Shown here one piece after another: positions 17,030 to 25,931 of a DNA stretch of 57,701 nt. The notes under the pieces were generated by a model that saw only the letters and a list, made by a program, of their open reading frames with translations, was not told the origin of the DNA and made no database searches. Location: positions 1-57,701 of the forward strand of contig JAJECV010000099.1 in the NCBI GenBank assembly GCA_022821875.1, in the 5' to 3' direction. This stretch comes from Rhodothermales bacterium (GTDB lineage Bacteria; Bacteroidota; Rhodothermia; Rhodothermales; Bin80). The first letter of the stretch is position 1, and each line of letters begins with the position of its first letter. A program made the position numbers and the translations under genes.

Positions 17030-18085
17030 GCGGTTTTTTGAGGCCGCAATAAGATGCATCCCGGCATGCCGGGCGTGTTTGCCCCCCACCGCTGTACTGA
17101 TAAGCTCCAGTAGATCCTGATCCTCTGCGCCTCCTCGCATTGCACCTCGCAGATTGACCTCGGAGCGCCCAAACAGACATACTTTTAGATGACCGTCTGC
17201 GGTGATGCGGAGACGATTGCATCCCTCGCAAAAATGATCTGTCATTGATGTAATGAAGCCAATCCGGCCGAGAAAGCCCGATACTTTGTACATCTTCGCG
17301 GTTTCTTTGCGGCTGGTGTGCAGAGATTCCATTGGATATACCCGACGAATCATGCGGAGCATTTCGTTGTAGGGAACCAGTTTATCCTCATTCCACCGGT
17401 TGCCGTCAAAAGGCATAAACTCAATGAACCGGACTTCAATCGGCCGCCTGCGGGTGAACTCAGCAAAATCAACTATCTCATCCTCATTCACTCCCCGCAT
17501 CACAACACAGTTGACCTTAAGTGGCGAATATCCCAGTTCAATCGCATGGTCAATGGCCTCTAACACCAGTCCAAGACCGTCCCGACGGGTAATTTCCTTA
17601 AACCGATCAGGCTGCAATGTGTCGAGACTTATATTGATCAAGTTCAGGCCGCCCGCCCGCAGTGCAGGCAGTTTACGCTTCAAGAGCAGTGCATTGGTCG
17701 TCATTGCAAGTGTCTGAAGCCCAGGCAAGGCCCCCAGTTCTTCAACGATCTTCCCAATTCCCGACCTGAGTAGCGGCTCGCCTCCTGTCAAACGGATTTT
17801 CTTTACCCCCTGCCCGACAAAAAGCCGTGCCAGACGGATAATTTCTCCGTCGGTTAATAATTCTTCGTGAGATGTCCACTCCAGTCCCTCCTCCGGCATA
17901 CAATAACTGCATCTCAGATTGCAGTGTTCAACCAGCGAAATCCTCAGGTAATGATGTATCCGGCCAAATCCATCCGAAAGGACACTGGCCTGCGCTCTGG
18001 CAGATGAATAGGATAATGAAAAGTCGTCCGGGACCTGCGCGGTGGAGACAATGTTCGGCTCCGACAAAACCTTAAGTTCAAACAT
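17006..18085 (-). CDS. moaA: GTP 3',8-cyclase MoaA (radical SAM, molybdenum cofactor)
   Basis: The enzyme starts molybdenum cofactor synthesis by rearranging GTP to 3',8-cyclo-GTP. The radical-SAM cluster motif CNLRCSYCMPEEG and the SAM-binding LTGGEPLLR are present. The C-terminal cluster is marked by FCEGCNRLRITADGHLKVC plus a later cysteine. The protein ends in Gly-Gly, which MoaA needs for catalysis. At 359 residues it is slightly long because of about 40 extra residues ahead of the conserved core (DGFGRIHHYLRISLVEHCN). No other moa/moe gene is nearby. It is divergent from argG, with about 200 bases between. It fits with the molybdate transporter genes at the left end. Confidence 0.95.
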   Translation of the reverse strand: MFELKVLSEPNIVSTAQVPDDFSLSYSSARAQASVLSDGFGRIHHYLRISLVEHCNLRCSYCMPEEGLEWTSHEELLTDGEIIRLARLFVGQGVKKIRLTGGEPLLRSGIGKIVEELGALPGLQTLAMTTNALLLKRKLPALRAGGLNLINISLDTLQPDRFKEITRRDGLGLVLEAIDHAIELGYSPLKVNCVVMRGVNEDEIVDFAEFTRRRPIEVRFIEFMPFDGNRWNEDKLVPYNEMLRMIRRVYPMESLHTSRKETAKMYKVSGFLGRIGFITSMTDHFCEGCNRLRITADGHLKVCLFGRSEVNLRGAMRGGAEDQDLLELISTAVGGKHARHAGMHLIAASKNRPMITIGG

Positions 18086-18284
18086 TATCTTTGCATTCTG
18101 GGCATCCAGGTAAATTCAACAACGACCGGGAATGTAAGATCTGTACTCCAATTTAAGAGATTTCGCAGTTCCGGTCACAGGACATGAATCACTCACTACA
18201 CAGCCCTGCTTATGGTTTGGAACCGTAATTGATCCAGGATTGTCTCCGCGCGTAAAAGGTTGGCTATCTTAAAATTGAAATCAA

Positions 18285-19475
18285 ATGGGAATCGTACTGG
18301 CTTTCAGCGGGGGCCTGGACACATCTTTTTGCGTCCCATACCTGCGCGAAACATATGGTGAGCCCGTATTTACAGTAACTGTTGATACGGGAGCATCTCT
18401 GGATGAAACGGCTTTGAGGGCTCGTTCCAGACAACTGGGGGCAGAAAAACATTTTCATGTTGATGCCCGCCAGAACTTGTATGATGATTATCTGAAGTTT
18501 CTCATTATGGGAAATGTTTTGCGTGGCGGGGTTTATCCCCTTTGTGTTGGCGCAGAACGGGTAGTGCAGGCAATTGAGGTTGTGAAAATTGCCCGGCAGA
18601 TCAAGGCCGGAGCAATTGCCCACGGTTCAACAGGAGCAGGCAATGATCAGGTGCGATTTGACTCCGTCGTACATCTCTTTGCTGATGAGATGGAACTGAT
18701 CACACCAATCCGTGACGGAGGGCTCACCAGACAGGATACAACCAGGTTTCTTGGTGAGCGAGGAATCCCAATCCCCGCGAAAACCACTCGATACTCCATT
18801 AATGATGGACTGTGGGGAACAACGATTGGTGGAGAAGAAACCTTGGGGACCAAGGCTCCGTTACCGGATGATGCCTATCCGAATACCGTATCTCCTGCTG
18901 AAGCCCCCGAAGGTGGTTGCGATCTGCACATTGAATTCAAGAATGGACTGCCGGTTACTTTGGACGGACAAGAACTCCCTCCCGTTACACTCATCACCCA
19001 GCTAGCATCTCTTGGCGGCAGACATGGAGTCGGGCGGGATATTCATGTTGGCGACACGATTCTTGGACTCAAAGGGCGGATTGGGTTTGAAGCCCCTGCC
19101 CCGCTGATCCTGATTACTGCCCACAGAGAGCTGGAAAAACTTGTCCTGACCAAATGGCAACGACACCAGAAAGACCACATCAGTGATTTCTATGGAATGC
19201 TGCTCCATGAAGGACAATACTTTGATCCCGTAATGAGAGATATAGAAGCGTTTTTGAGCTCATCCCAGAATGTGGTGACCGGGTCGGTCTTCGTTCGATT
19301 ATACAAAGGGAGTATTTCCGTACAGGGTTGCGAAAGCCCCTATTCCATGTTTGACACCGGTGTAGCAACCTATGGTGAAGAAAGTGCCCTCTGGAATGGG
19401 CCGGATGCTCGCAGTTTTTCCAAACTCAGTGGACTGCAGGCATATCTCGCACACAAGGCACACGCAAAAAAATGA
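18285..19475 (+). CDS. argG: Argininosuccinate synthase
   Basis: This enzyme joins citrulline and aspartate using ATP, the penultimate step of arginine synthesis. At 396 residues it has normal length. The N-terminal nucleotide loop VLAFSGGLDTS is canonical, and GSTGAGNDQVRFD, YSINDGLWG and GCESPYSMFDTG are typical ArgG segments. It is the first gene of a tight six-gene rightward operon and overlaps argC by four bases. Argininosuccinate lyase (argH) is not in the window. A possible promoter lies just upstream, around 18240-18270, but it is weak evidence. Confidence 0.96.
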   Translation: MGIVLAFSGGLDTSFCVPYLRETYGEPVFTVTVDTGASLDETALRARSRQLGAEKHFHVDARQNLYDDYLKFLIMGNVLRGGVYPLCVGAERVVQAIEVVKIARQIKAGAIAHGSTGAGNDQVRFDSVVHLFADEMELITPIRDGGLTRQDTTRFLGERGIPIPAKTTRYSINDGLWGTTIGGEETLGTKAPLPDDAYPNTVSPAEAPEGGCDLHIEFKNGLPVTLDGQELPPVTLITQLASLGGRHGVGRDIHVGDTILGLKGRIGFEAPAPLILITAHRELEKLVLTKWQRHQKDHISDFYGMLLHEGQYFDPVMRDIEAFLSSSQNVVTGSVFVRLYKGSISVQGCESPYSMFDTGVATYGEESALWNGPDARSFSKLSGLQAYLAHKAHAKK

Positions 19476-20473
19476 TTCGTACAGCTATTCTTCATGGCAG
19501 CGGCTATGTGGGTCGGGAACTCATACGCCTGACCCTTCAGCACCCCCAGGCTTCGCTTACAAGCGTTACCAGTCGGACCTATGCCGGGAAATCACTGGAT
19601 ATCGCACATCCCGCACTTCGGGGGCAGCCACAGATCCAGTTCTCAGATGTATCCGAATTTGACCATTCCGATATTGATGTGATTTTCGTGGCCGCCGAAC
19701 ACGGAAAAGGGGCAGCGAGCATCAAAGCATTACTTGATCAGGGGTATCACGGATCCATCATTGATATGAGTTCTGATTTCAGGTTCAAGGATGTCTCCCA
19801 GTTTGAATCTCTCTTTAAGGTGAAGCATCCTGCTCCAGAACTGATCCCTGAATTTAAGTATGGACAACCCGAACTCTTTGCCCCCTATACGACCCATTAT
19901 ATTGCAAATCCAGGCTGCTTTGCAACGGGGATGCTTCTGGGTATTTGGCCGATTTATCAATGCTGTACAGGCGCTTGCATATCCATCACGGCAATCACTG
20001 GAGCATCCGGTTCTGGAATTCGTCCAAAGCCAACGACTCATTTTCCGGAAAGAGATGGAAATGTCCGTGCCTACAAGGTGCTTGAACATCAGCATTTGGC
20101 CGAGATTTCACAGTTTTTAGATTCACAATTTAAATTGGCGATGGTCCCCGTATCCGGCCCCTGGACGCGCGGTATTTGGGGAACCATTCAACTTGAGACT
20201 CCCCTGCCAGAGCCTGAAATCGCAAAATGGTTCATCCATCTCTACGATCCTCATCCGCTCATTCGGCTTTGGCGGGGGACACTCCCTGAATTGCAGTATG
20301 CAGTTGGATCTCCGTATTGTGATATCGGATGGGTCGTCCGAGGTGAGCATCTTGTGGTTGGTTTTGCACTGGACAACCTGCTTCGCGGTGCTGCCTCTCA
20401 GGCAATTCAGAATATGAACCTGTTGATGGACTTACCCATCGAAACCGGGCTGATCATACAAACCCATCCATGA
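19472..20473 (+). CDS. argC: N-acetyl-gamma-glutamyl-phosphate reductase
   Basis: The product reduces the acyl-glutamyl phosphate made by ArgB to the semialdehyde, using NADPH. The dinucleotide-binding start AILHGSGYVGRELIRL and the catalytic cysteine in ANPGCFATG (Cys149) are clear. At 333 residues it is full length. It overlaps argG and argD by four bases on each side. If the pathway is the N-succinyl variant suggested by the carbamoyltransferase, the physiological substrate would carry a succinyl group. Confidence 0.95.
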   Translation: MIRTAILHGSGYVGRELIRLTLQHPQASLTSVTSRTYAGKSLDIAHPALRGQPQIQFSDVSEFDHSDIDVIFVAAEHGKGAASIKALLDQGYHGSIIDMSSDFRFKDVSQFESLFKVKHPAPELIPEFKYGQPELFAPYTTHYIANPGCFATGMLLGIWPIYQCCTGACISITAITGASGSGIRPKPTTHFPERDGNVRAYKVLEHQHLAEISQFLDSQFKLAMVPVSGPWTRGIWGTIQLETPLPEPEIAKWFIHLYDPHPLIRLWRGTLPELQYAVGSPYCDIGWVVRGEHLVVGFALDNLLRGAASQAIQNMNLLMDLPIETGLIIQTHP

Positions 20474-21642
20474 ACACACAGGAAATCATCAAGAATGAGG
20501 ATACATTCCTCATTCCAACCTATAAAAAAATGCCCGTTGCACTCGTGCGCGGGCAGGGATGCTATGTCTGGGATGCGGATGGTAATCGTTATCTGGATTT
20601 TTACGGAGGCCATTGTGTAACGGCACTTGGCCATTGCCCTCCACATGTTGTGCATGCAATTCAAAAACAGAGTGAACAACTCCTCTTCTATTCCAACGTT
20701 GTCTATAATGATACCCGGGCACAGGCAGCACAGCTGCTTGCGGAAATGGCCCCGCTTCATCGGATATTCTTTTGCAACTCCGGCACCGAAGCCATTGAGA
20801 CTGCACTTAAGATCGCCAGAAAATCCACCGGCCGCAACGGTATTATCTCCACTGCCAACGGATTCCATGGGCGTACCCTCGGAAGCCTGGCCGCAACATG
20901 GAATCCATCCTATCGAACCCCTTTCAAGGAGGTCCTCGCATCGGCGCACTATTTTGCCGAATTTGGAAATTTGGAGTCCGTCGCCTCAATCCTCGACAAG
21001 AAGCACGATATCGCCGCCGTGCTCCTTGAACCGATTCAGAGTATTGCCGGCATTGTTGAGGGGGCGAGTGACTACTTTCAGGGACTGCGCAAGTTGTGCG
21101 ACCAACATGATGTGCACCTGATTTTTGACGAAATACAGACGGGTGTCGGTCGTACAGGCACATTTAGTATCAGTGAACAATTTGGGATCATTCCAGACAT
21201 GATCACACTTGCAAAGAGTCTAGGATCCGGGATTCCCGTTGGCGCATTGCTGTTAAGTGATTCACTTTCTGATGAAGTCAGGTATGGAGATCAAGGATCT
21301 ACTTTCGGTGGAGGCATGATTGCCATGAGTGCCGTCATTGCAACTCTGGAATCCATTCAGCACAATGGACTCATGGAGCAAGCACCGAAAATCTTTGATC
21401 AGATTGCAACTGCAATCCAGCCTCTGGTGCGTGATGTGCATGGACGGGGATGCCTCATCGGGATCCGGACGGAAACCCCATCCAGTGAACTTCTACCGGT
21501 TTTGCGTGAACACGGCGTACTGGCCGGTGGGAGTGCGGACCCGCATGTGATGCGTCTGATGCCTCCGCTCATTACAAAGGCGGAGCATATTTCAGAATTC
21601 GCCGAAGCATTTAGGAATGTAGTGACGACTGCTCATGTCTAA
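20470..21642 (+). CDS. argD: Acetylornithine (or succinylornithine) aminotransferase
   Basis: This PLP-dependent class III aminotransferase converts the acyl-glutamate semialdehyde to acyl-ornithine with glutamate as donor. The PLP pocket FCNSGTEAIETALKIARK, the aspartate region LIFDEIQTGVGRTG and the Schiff-base lysine in TLAKSLGSGIPVGAL are all present. Its 390 residues are the usual length. It overlaps argC by four bases and the carbamoyltransferase gene by eight. Confidence 0.94.
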   Translation: MNTQEIIKNEDTFLIPTYKKMPVALVRGQGCYVWDADGNRYLDFYGGHCVTALGHCPPHVVHAIQKQSEQLLFYSNVVYNDTRAQAAQLLAEMAPLHRIFFCNSGTEAIETALKIARKSTGRNGIISTANGFHGRTLGSLAATWNPSYRTPFKEVLASAHYFAEFGNLESVASILDKKHDIAAVLLEPIQSIAGIVEGASDYFQGLRKLCDQHDVHLIFDEIQTGVGRTGTFSISEQFGIIPDMITLAKSLGSGIPVGALLLSDSLSDEVRYGDQGSTFGGGMIAMSAVIATLESIQHNGLMEQAPKIFDQIATAIQPLVRDVHGRGCLIGIRTETPSSELLPVLREHGVLAGGSADPHVMRLMPPLITKAEHISEFAEAFRNVVTTAHV

Positions 21643-22651
21643 TCCAGAACTGCAACATTTATTCGACTGGCATCTTGAGGATGACCAGACATGGGAGTCA
21701 CAATTAATCCGTGCACGCTACCATTATCGTCACCCCCGACCCGTACATGGACCGGCCCCCCTTCGCAGCCTTGGACTGCTTTTCTTTAATTCTTCACTGC
21801 GTACACGTACATCCATGGAAGTGGCGGCTGCGCGGCTTGGTGCCCAGGCCTCGGTCATCATCCCCGGTTCCGGCGTATGGGGAATGGAATGGCGAGATGG
21901 GGTCCGGATGGACGGCCAGTCTGTAGAGCATATACGGGAGGCAATCGGTGTCCTCTCACGATACTATGATGCACTGGGGGTGCGCCTGTTTGCTACAGGC
22001 ACCGACTATGCAATTGATCAAAGCGAAGCACGGTTCAAAAAGATCCTTGAGGCAGCAACGGTGCCGGTCATTAACCTTGAATCTGCATTATACCACCCCT
22101 GTCAAGCCCTGGCAGATGCCGCAACAATCCAGGAACACCTTCAGGATGAAGTCAAAGGACGGCGCTTTGTTCTCTCCTGGACCTGGCATCCTCGTGCATT
22201 GGCACATGCGGTGCCGAATTCGGCACTTTTAATGGCCGCGCGGCTTGGGATGCAGGTTACCGTTGCACGACCAAAAGGGTTTGAACTGGATCCCGAAATG
22301 ATACGCCTTGCAGAATCCTATACCTCAAAGCACGGCTACTCACTGACAGAGACAGAGGATCAGGATGCTGCCTGTGAAGGGGCAGATATTATTTACGCCA
22401 AAGCCTGGGGGAGCCAATTACGCTATGATAACCCCGACGCAGAAAAAATATTACGTGATCAGTATCAGAGCTGGCAGGTTCAAGAACGCCACATGGGAAA
22501 TGCCGCCTTCATGCACTGTCTCCCGATTCGCCGGGGGGTCGTGGCGGAGGACGCAGTTCTTGACAGCGCACAGGCGATCCATCTACTGCAGTCTGAATTT
22601 AGACTGCATGCACAAATAGCAATCCTGGAACGAGCCTGGAATCTTCTATGA
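21635..22651 (+). CDS. argF': N-acyl-L-ornithine carbamoyltransferase (succinyl- or acetyl-ornithine)
   Basis: The 338-residue protein transfers a carbamoyl group to an acylated ornithine. The carbamoyl-phosphate motif NSSLRTRTSMEVA, the ALYHPCQALADA segment and AFMHCLPIRRGV are diagnostic of the AOTCase/SOTCase branch rather than ordinary ornithine carbamoyltransferase. The loop WGMEWRDGVRMDGQSVEHI contains Val97 where, from memory, AOTCase has Glu92 and SOTCase has Pro90, the residue that sets acyl specificity. The position of the carboxylated lysine of AOTCase also seems replaced. This favours N-succinylornithine, but only as inference. The gene is mid-operon, overlapping argB by four bases. 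Confidence 0.88.
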   Translation: MSNPELQHLFDWHLEDDQTWESQLIRARYHYRHPRPVHGPAPLRSLGLLFFNSSLRTRTSMEVAAARLGAQASVIIPGSGVWGMEWRDGVRMDGQSVEHIREAIGVLSRYYDALGVRLFATGTDYAIDQSEARFKKILEAATVPVINLESALYHPCQALADAATIQEHLQDEVKGRRFVLSWTWHPRALAHAVPNSALLMAARLGMQVTVARPKGFELDPEMIRLAESYTSKHGYSLTETEDQDAACEGADIIYAKAWGSQLRYDNPDAEKILRDQYQSWQVQERHMGNAAFMHCLPIRRGVVAEDAVLDSAQAIHLLQSEFRLHAQIAILERAWNLL

Positions 22652-23418
22652 ATGGACCAATTGTGGTTAAGATTGGCGGAGCGATCCTGAATGATCTAAC
22701 GAAGTTCTGGAATCAGATCAACACGCTTGCAACCGATGTAGTGATTGTCCACGGGGGAGGAGTTCAGTCAACCAACTTAGCGAGGCAACTCGGACATACC
22801 CCAACCATCATTCAGGGACGACGGGTAACCGGAGACCTTGACCTGAAAATTGCGGAGTGGACCATGAGGGGGGAACTCAATATCCGGCTGGTGGCCGAAG
22901 CATCTACTTATGGCATCCCTGCCGTTGGATTAAGCGGGGCAGATGGTTCTACGGTAAAAGTGCGTCGGCGCGAACCATGGCAGATTGATGGGGAGAAAGT
23001 TGATTTTGGCTGGGTGGGCGAAATCGTATCCATTGATACAAGCCTGCTTAAAACTCTCCTGAACACGGCGTATATCCCGATCATTGCCCCGCTCGGCGCA
23101 GATGATGCCGGCCAACGCTACAATGTGAATGCAGACACAGTTGCCTGCGAACTGGCGGTCGCTCTGCGTGCAAAAGAACTTTTGCTGGTAACCGAGTCGG
23201 GCGGAGTTCTACTGGATGTAAAAGATTCCGCCTCGCTCCTTCAGAAGTGCTCCCCGGCTGATGAGCATGCCGGAATCTCGGAAGGATGGATCAGCGGAGG
23301 CATGGCCGTAAAGATCCAGACCGCCCGCAGTGCGCTGAAAAAGGGGGTCCCACGTGTCTGGATATTGGGGCCGGACGATTTGATTCGAAAACAGTACGCC
23401 ACAGCCATCATTCCTTAG
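22648..23418 (+). CDS. argB: Acetylglutamate kinase (or succinylglutamate kinase)
   Basis: The enzyme phosphorylates the acylated glutamate, the second step of arginine synthesis. Phosphate-binding VVKIGGAILND, substrate-binding VIVHGGGVQSTNLARQLG, and the Asn-Ala-Asp segment NVNADTVACELAVAL are all typical. At 256 residues it is of the short class, without the long N-terminal helix usually linked to arginine feedback inhibition. It overlaps the carbamoyltransferase gene by four bases and is followed by argE after four bases. Confidence 0.94.
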   Translation: MNGPIVVKIGGAILNDLTKFWNQINTLATDVVIVHGGGVQSTNLARQLGHTPTIIQGRRVTGDLDLKIAEWTMRGELNIRLVAEASTYGIPAVGLSGADGSTVKVRRREPWQIDGEKVDFGWVGEIVSIDTSLLKTLLNTAYIPIIAPLGADDAGQRYNVNADTVACELAVALRAKELLLVTESGGVLLDVKDSASLLQKCSPADEHAGISEGWISGGMAVKIQTARSALKKGVPRVWILGPDDLIRKQYATAIIP

Positions 23419-23422
23419 AACC

Positions 23423-24496
23423 ATGCGTCAACCAGTTGTGCTTGACCTTTTGGACTCAATGATTCAGTTCCCGTCATTGAGTGGACGGGAGGATGGTATT
23501 TGCCGCTTCATGCAGGCCTATGTGGATCGTGATGGTGTGCAGAGTGAACGTATCGAAAACAGCCTGTATTTCTGGATCGGAAACGGTCCGAATAAGTTAC
23601 TCCTGGCGACTCACCTGGACGTTGTTCCCCCGTCTTCCGAGCATCCCTACCCCCCCTTTGATCCCACACATGTTGACGGAAAAATTTACGGCAGGGGTGC
23701 GTCGGATGCAAAAGCTTCAGGGGCATCTATGACCACTGCACTCCTGGAACTGGCCGCTGAAAACTGGATACCGGAAAATGGACAACTCATTGTCGCACTT
23801 ACGGAATGCGAAGAAACCGATTACGAAAATAACGGACTCCAGAAATTACTGGCAACAAAACTGCCCCGCCCCCAGTCCGCGCTGATCGGCGAACCCACCA
23901 ACATACTTCCCGTAGTTGCACAAAAAGGATTACTGGTGGTGCGCCTTGATGCGAAAGGCCGGACGGCGCACGCCGCACGCCATGCACTTGGAGAAAACGC
24001 AATCCTGAACGCTGCGGAGGACATAGGGCGGTTACTGGAGATTACGTTTGACAGGGTTCATCCCATACTGGGAGAGATTACCATGAATGTGACCACCATT
24101 GAAGGAGGATCCGCCCGGAATGTGATCCCCGATCTGTGTACGATGTATCTGGACATCCGGACTACCCCCGCCTATACACACGATGAAATCGTTCAAATGA
24201 TCCGTGACTCTGTTCAGTCCGAGGTAACTGTTCACAGCCAGCGGATCATCTCTGTATCAACAGAGATTGATGCGCCAATCGTGACAGCGTGCTTAACCGC
24301 TGCTCCTGGAACAAAACCACAGGGTTCGCCAACAGCAAGCGACTGGATTTATCTGAAAGGGATTCCCGCGGTGAAGGTTGGGCCCGGCTCCAGTGAATTA
24401 TCACATACCCCCAATGAGCATGTGGAACAGTCTGAGGTCATTCAGGCCGTTCAGTTCTACAAGGCGGCGGTGAAAGAGTACTTTCGGCTTAGCTGA
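23423..24496 (+). CDS. argE: M20-family N-acyl-amino-acid deacylase (ArgE-like)
   Basis: This 357-residue zinc peptidase-like enzyme should remove the acyl group from acyl-citrulline (or acyl-ornithine) at the end of the acylated route. Metal ligands and catalytic residues are visible in LATHLDVVPP, GRGASDAKASG and ALTECEETDYEN; a conserved histidine is in ELSHTPNEHVE near the end. It is the last gene of the arg operon. The fit with an acyl-ornithine carbamoyltransferase, which delays deacylation until after carbamoylation, supports the assignment. Related M20 enzymes such as DapE are excluded mainly by context. Confidence 0.88.
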   Translation: MRQPVVLDLLDSMIQFPSLSGREDGICRFMQAYVDRDGVQSERIENSLYFWIGNGPNKLLLATHLDVVPPSSEHPYPPFDPTHVDGKIYGRGASDAKASGASMTTALLELAAENWIPENGQLIVALTECEETDYENNGLQKLLATKLPRPQSALIGEPTNILPVVAQKGLLVVRLDAKGRTAHAARHALGENAILNAAEDIGRLLEITFDRVHPILGEITMNVTTIEGGSARNVIPDLCTMYLDIRTTPAYTHDEIVQMIRDSVQSEVTVHSQRIISVSTEIDAPIVTACLTAAPGTKPQGSPTASDWIYLKGIPAVKVGPGSSELSHTPNEHVEQSEVIQAVQFYKAAVKEYFRLS

Positions 24497-24639
24497 CACA
24501 TTCTCATTGTCCATAGACAACCATCGCTACCCGATCTTCGTTGCTCGATAGCCAAGCCGTGGTGTTTAGTTTTCAGCGACCTTGTTATCAAGCTCTTCAA
24601 ATGTAAAGCGAACGCTCATAATATAAGGAGACTCGTCTT

Positions 24640-25422
24640 TTGTCCAGTGACAATATGTCCAAGCACTATCTAGTGGTGAGCACCACAAGCAAGTTCAGAT
24701 CCAATCCAGAGGCAGTTCTATCGTATCTGGATCTCTGCATGCTCCGCATCAACAAGTGTCTCATGCAGTTGGAATTGATCCAGAAGCGATTTCCCGACTC
24801 GGAATGGGCGCAGGAACTTCAAATCCTCTCCGAACAGGCCATGAAGCTTCACGATCAGGTTCGGCGACGTTTAGTGGAAGGCGAGGATATCCCGAATGAG
24901 GAGAAGATTTACTCGTTACATGCCCCGCATACGCGCTGGATCCGCAAGGGGAAGTCTCGTCCGAAGGAAGTGGAATTGGGGGTTCCGGTAACGATTTGTC
25001 AGAGTCCGCTCGGTCTGATTTTGTGGTGGAAGATCATGTGGACGGAGGTGGTACGGAAAATCCTGGAACGCTATCCGACGATCCATACACTCAGTTTTGA
25101 TCGTGGCTTCTCTTCGAAAGAGAATCTGGAAGCGATCCAGTCCCTGTTGCCGCATCCGATCCTTCCGAAGAAGGGCCGTCTCAGCAAGGCGGATCGGGAA
25201 CGCCAATCCACGCCGGAATTCAAGAAGGCACGTAAGCAACATGTCCTCATTGAATCCCGGATCAACTGTCTGGAGCATCATGGCGGCGACCGGGTTCGCA
25301 CCAAAGGTGGCAAGGAGGGATTTGCACGAACGGTGGGCGCAAGCATTGTTGCGACCAATCTGTGTCAGATTGGAAGGTTCCTGATGGCGCAGGATCGGGA
25401 ACAGTTGCGGCAGGCAGCGTAA
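24640..25422 (+). pseudogene. Truncated ISNCY-like DDE transposase
   Basis: This 260-residue open frame matches the C-terminal part of ISNCY-family transposases. HAPHTRWIRKGKSRPKEVEL, SFDRGFSSKENLEAI (second catalytic aspartate), PKKGRLSKADRERQSTPEFK and HVLIESRINCLEHHGGDR (catalytic glutamate) are all characteristic. The N-terminal DNA-binding region and the first catalytic aspartate are missing, so it should be inactive. The TTG start has aaggag nine bases before it; an ATG follows at 24655. Clear inverted terminal repeats were not found. It separates the arg operon from the ilv-leu operon's 3' end. Confidence 0.75.
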
Positions 25423-25931
25423 GCAACTCCCCCCCCCGCAATTCTTAAAATGCAGATCGGACTCCATTGACCGGAGGGCCCGAGGTGTGTCCAATTGTCG
25501 TGAAAATGGGCGTACCGTCCCTCTTTCCTGCTCTCAAAGAGGCCAAATCTCCTGATTTTTAGACTCGCCAACCCACGCTGGACTGCAAATTGACAAAAAT
25601 CATCGAGAAATTCAATCCGAAATTTGCCCCAAAAAATTCGTTCGTGAAAAAACACGTAGTTTTCAGCCTGACACTAAGTATAGCAGAAAAATCTGTACTC
25701 TGGAAGACAAGTTCATTATTCGTTCGAACCTGACCGCGGAGCAACAGAGACGACCTGCTGCCTGAACTGCAACCGTTGAGAGCAAATGATACTTCTGCCC
25801 CGCGCAGGATGAACGGATTTGGAGACACCAACCAAAACGAGCATTCTATCTAACGGTCGTCACAGCCCCCTGGATTCACAAACTTCGGGATCAAACCCGA
25901 GGTAGCATCCAGATAACCGAAATGACTGCAA
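25423..25931. other. Intergenic region between the transposase remnant and cimA
   Basis: About 500 bases hold no recognisable gene. A run of nine C lies just after the transposase stop. The rest is probably decayed insertion-sequence DNA, but no terminal repeat, tRNA or terminator is evident. Both flanking genes end towards it. Confidence 0.5.
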
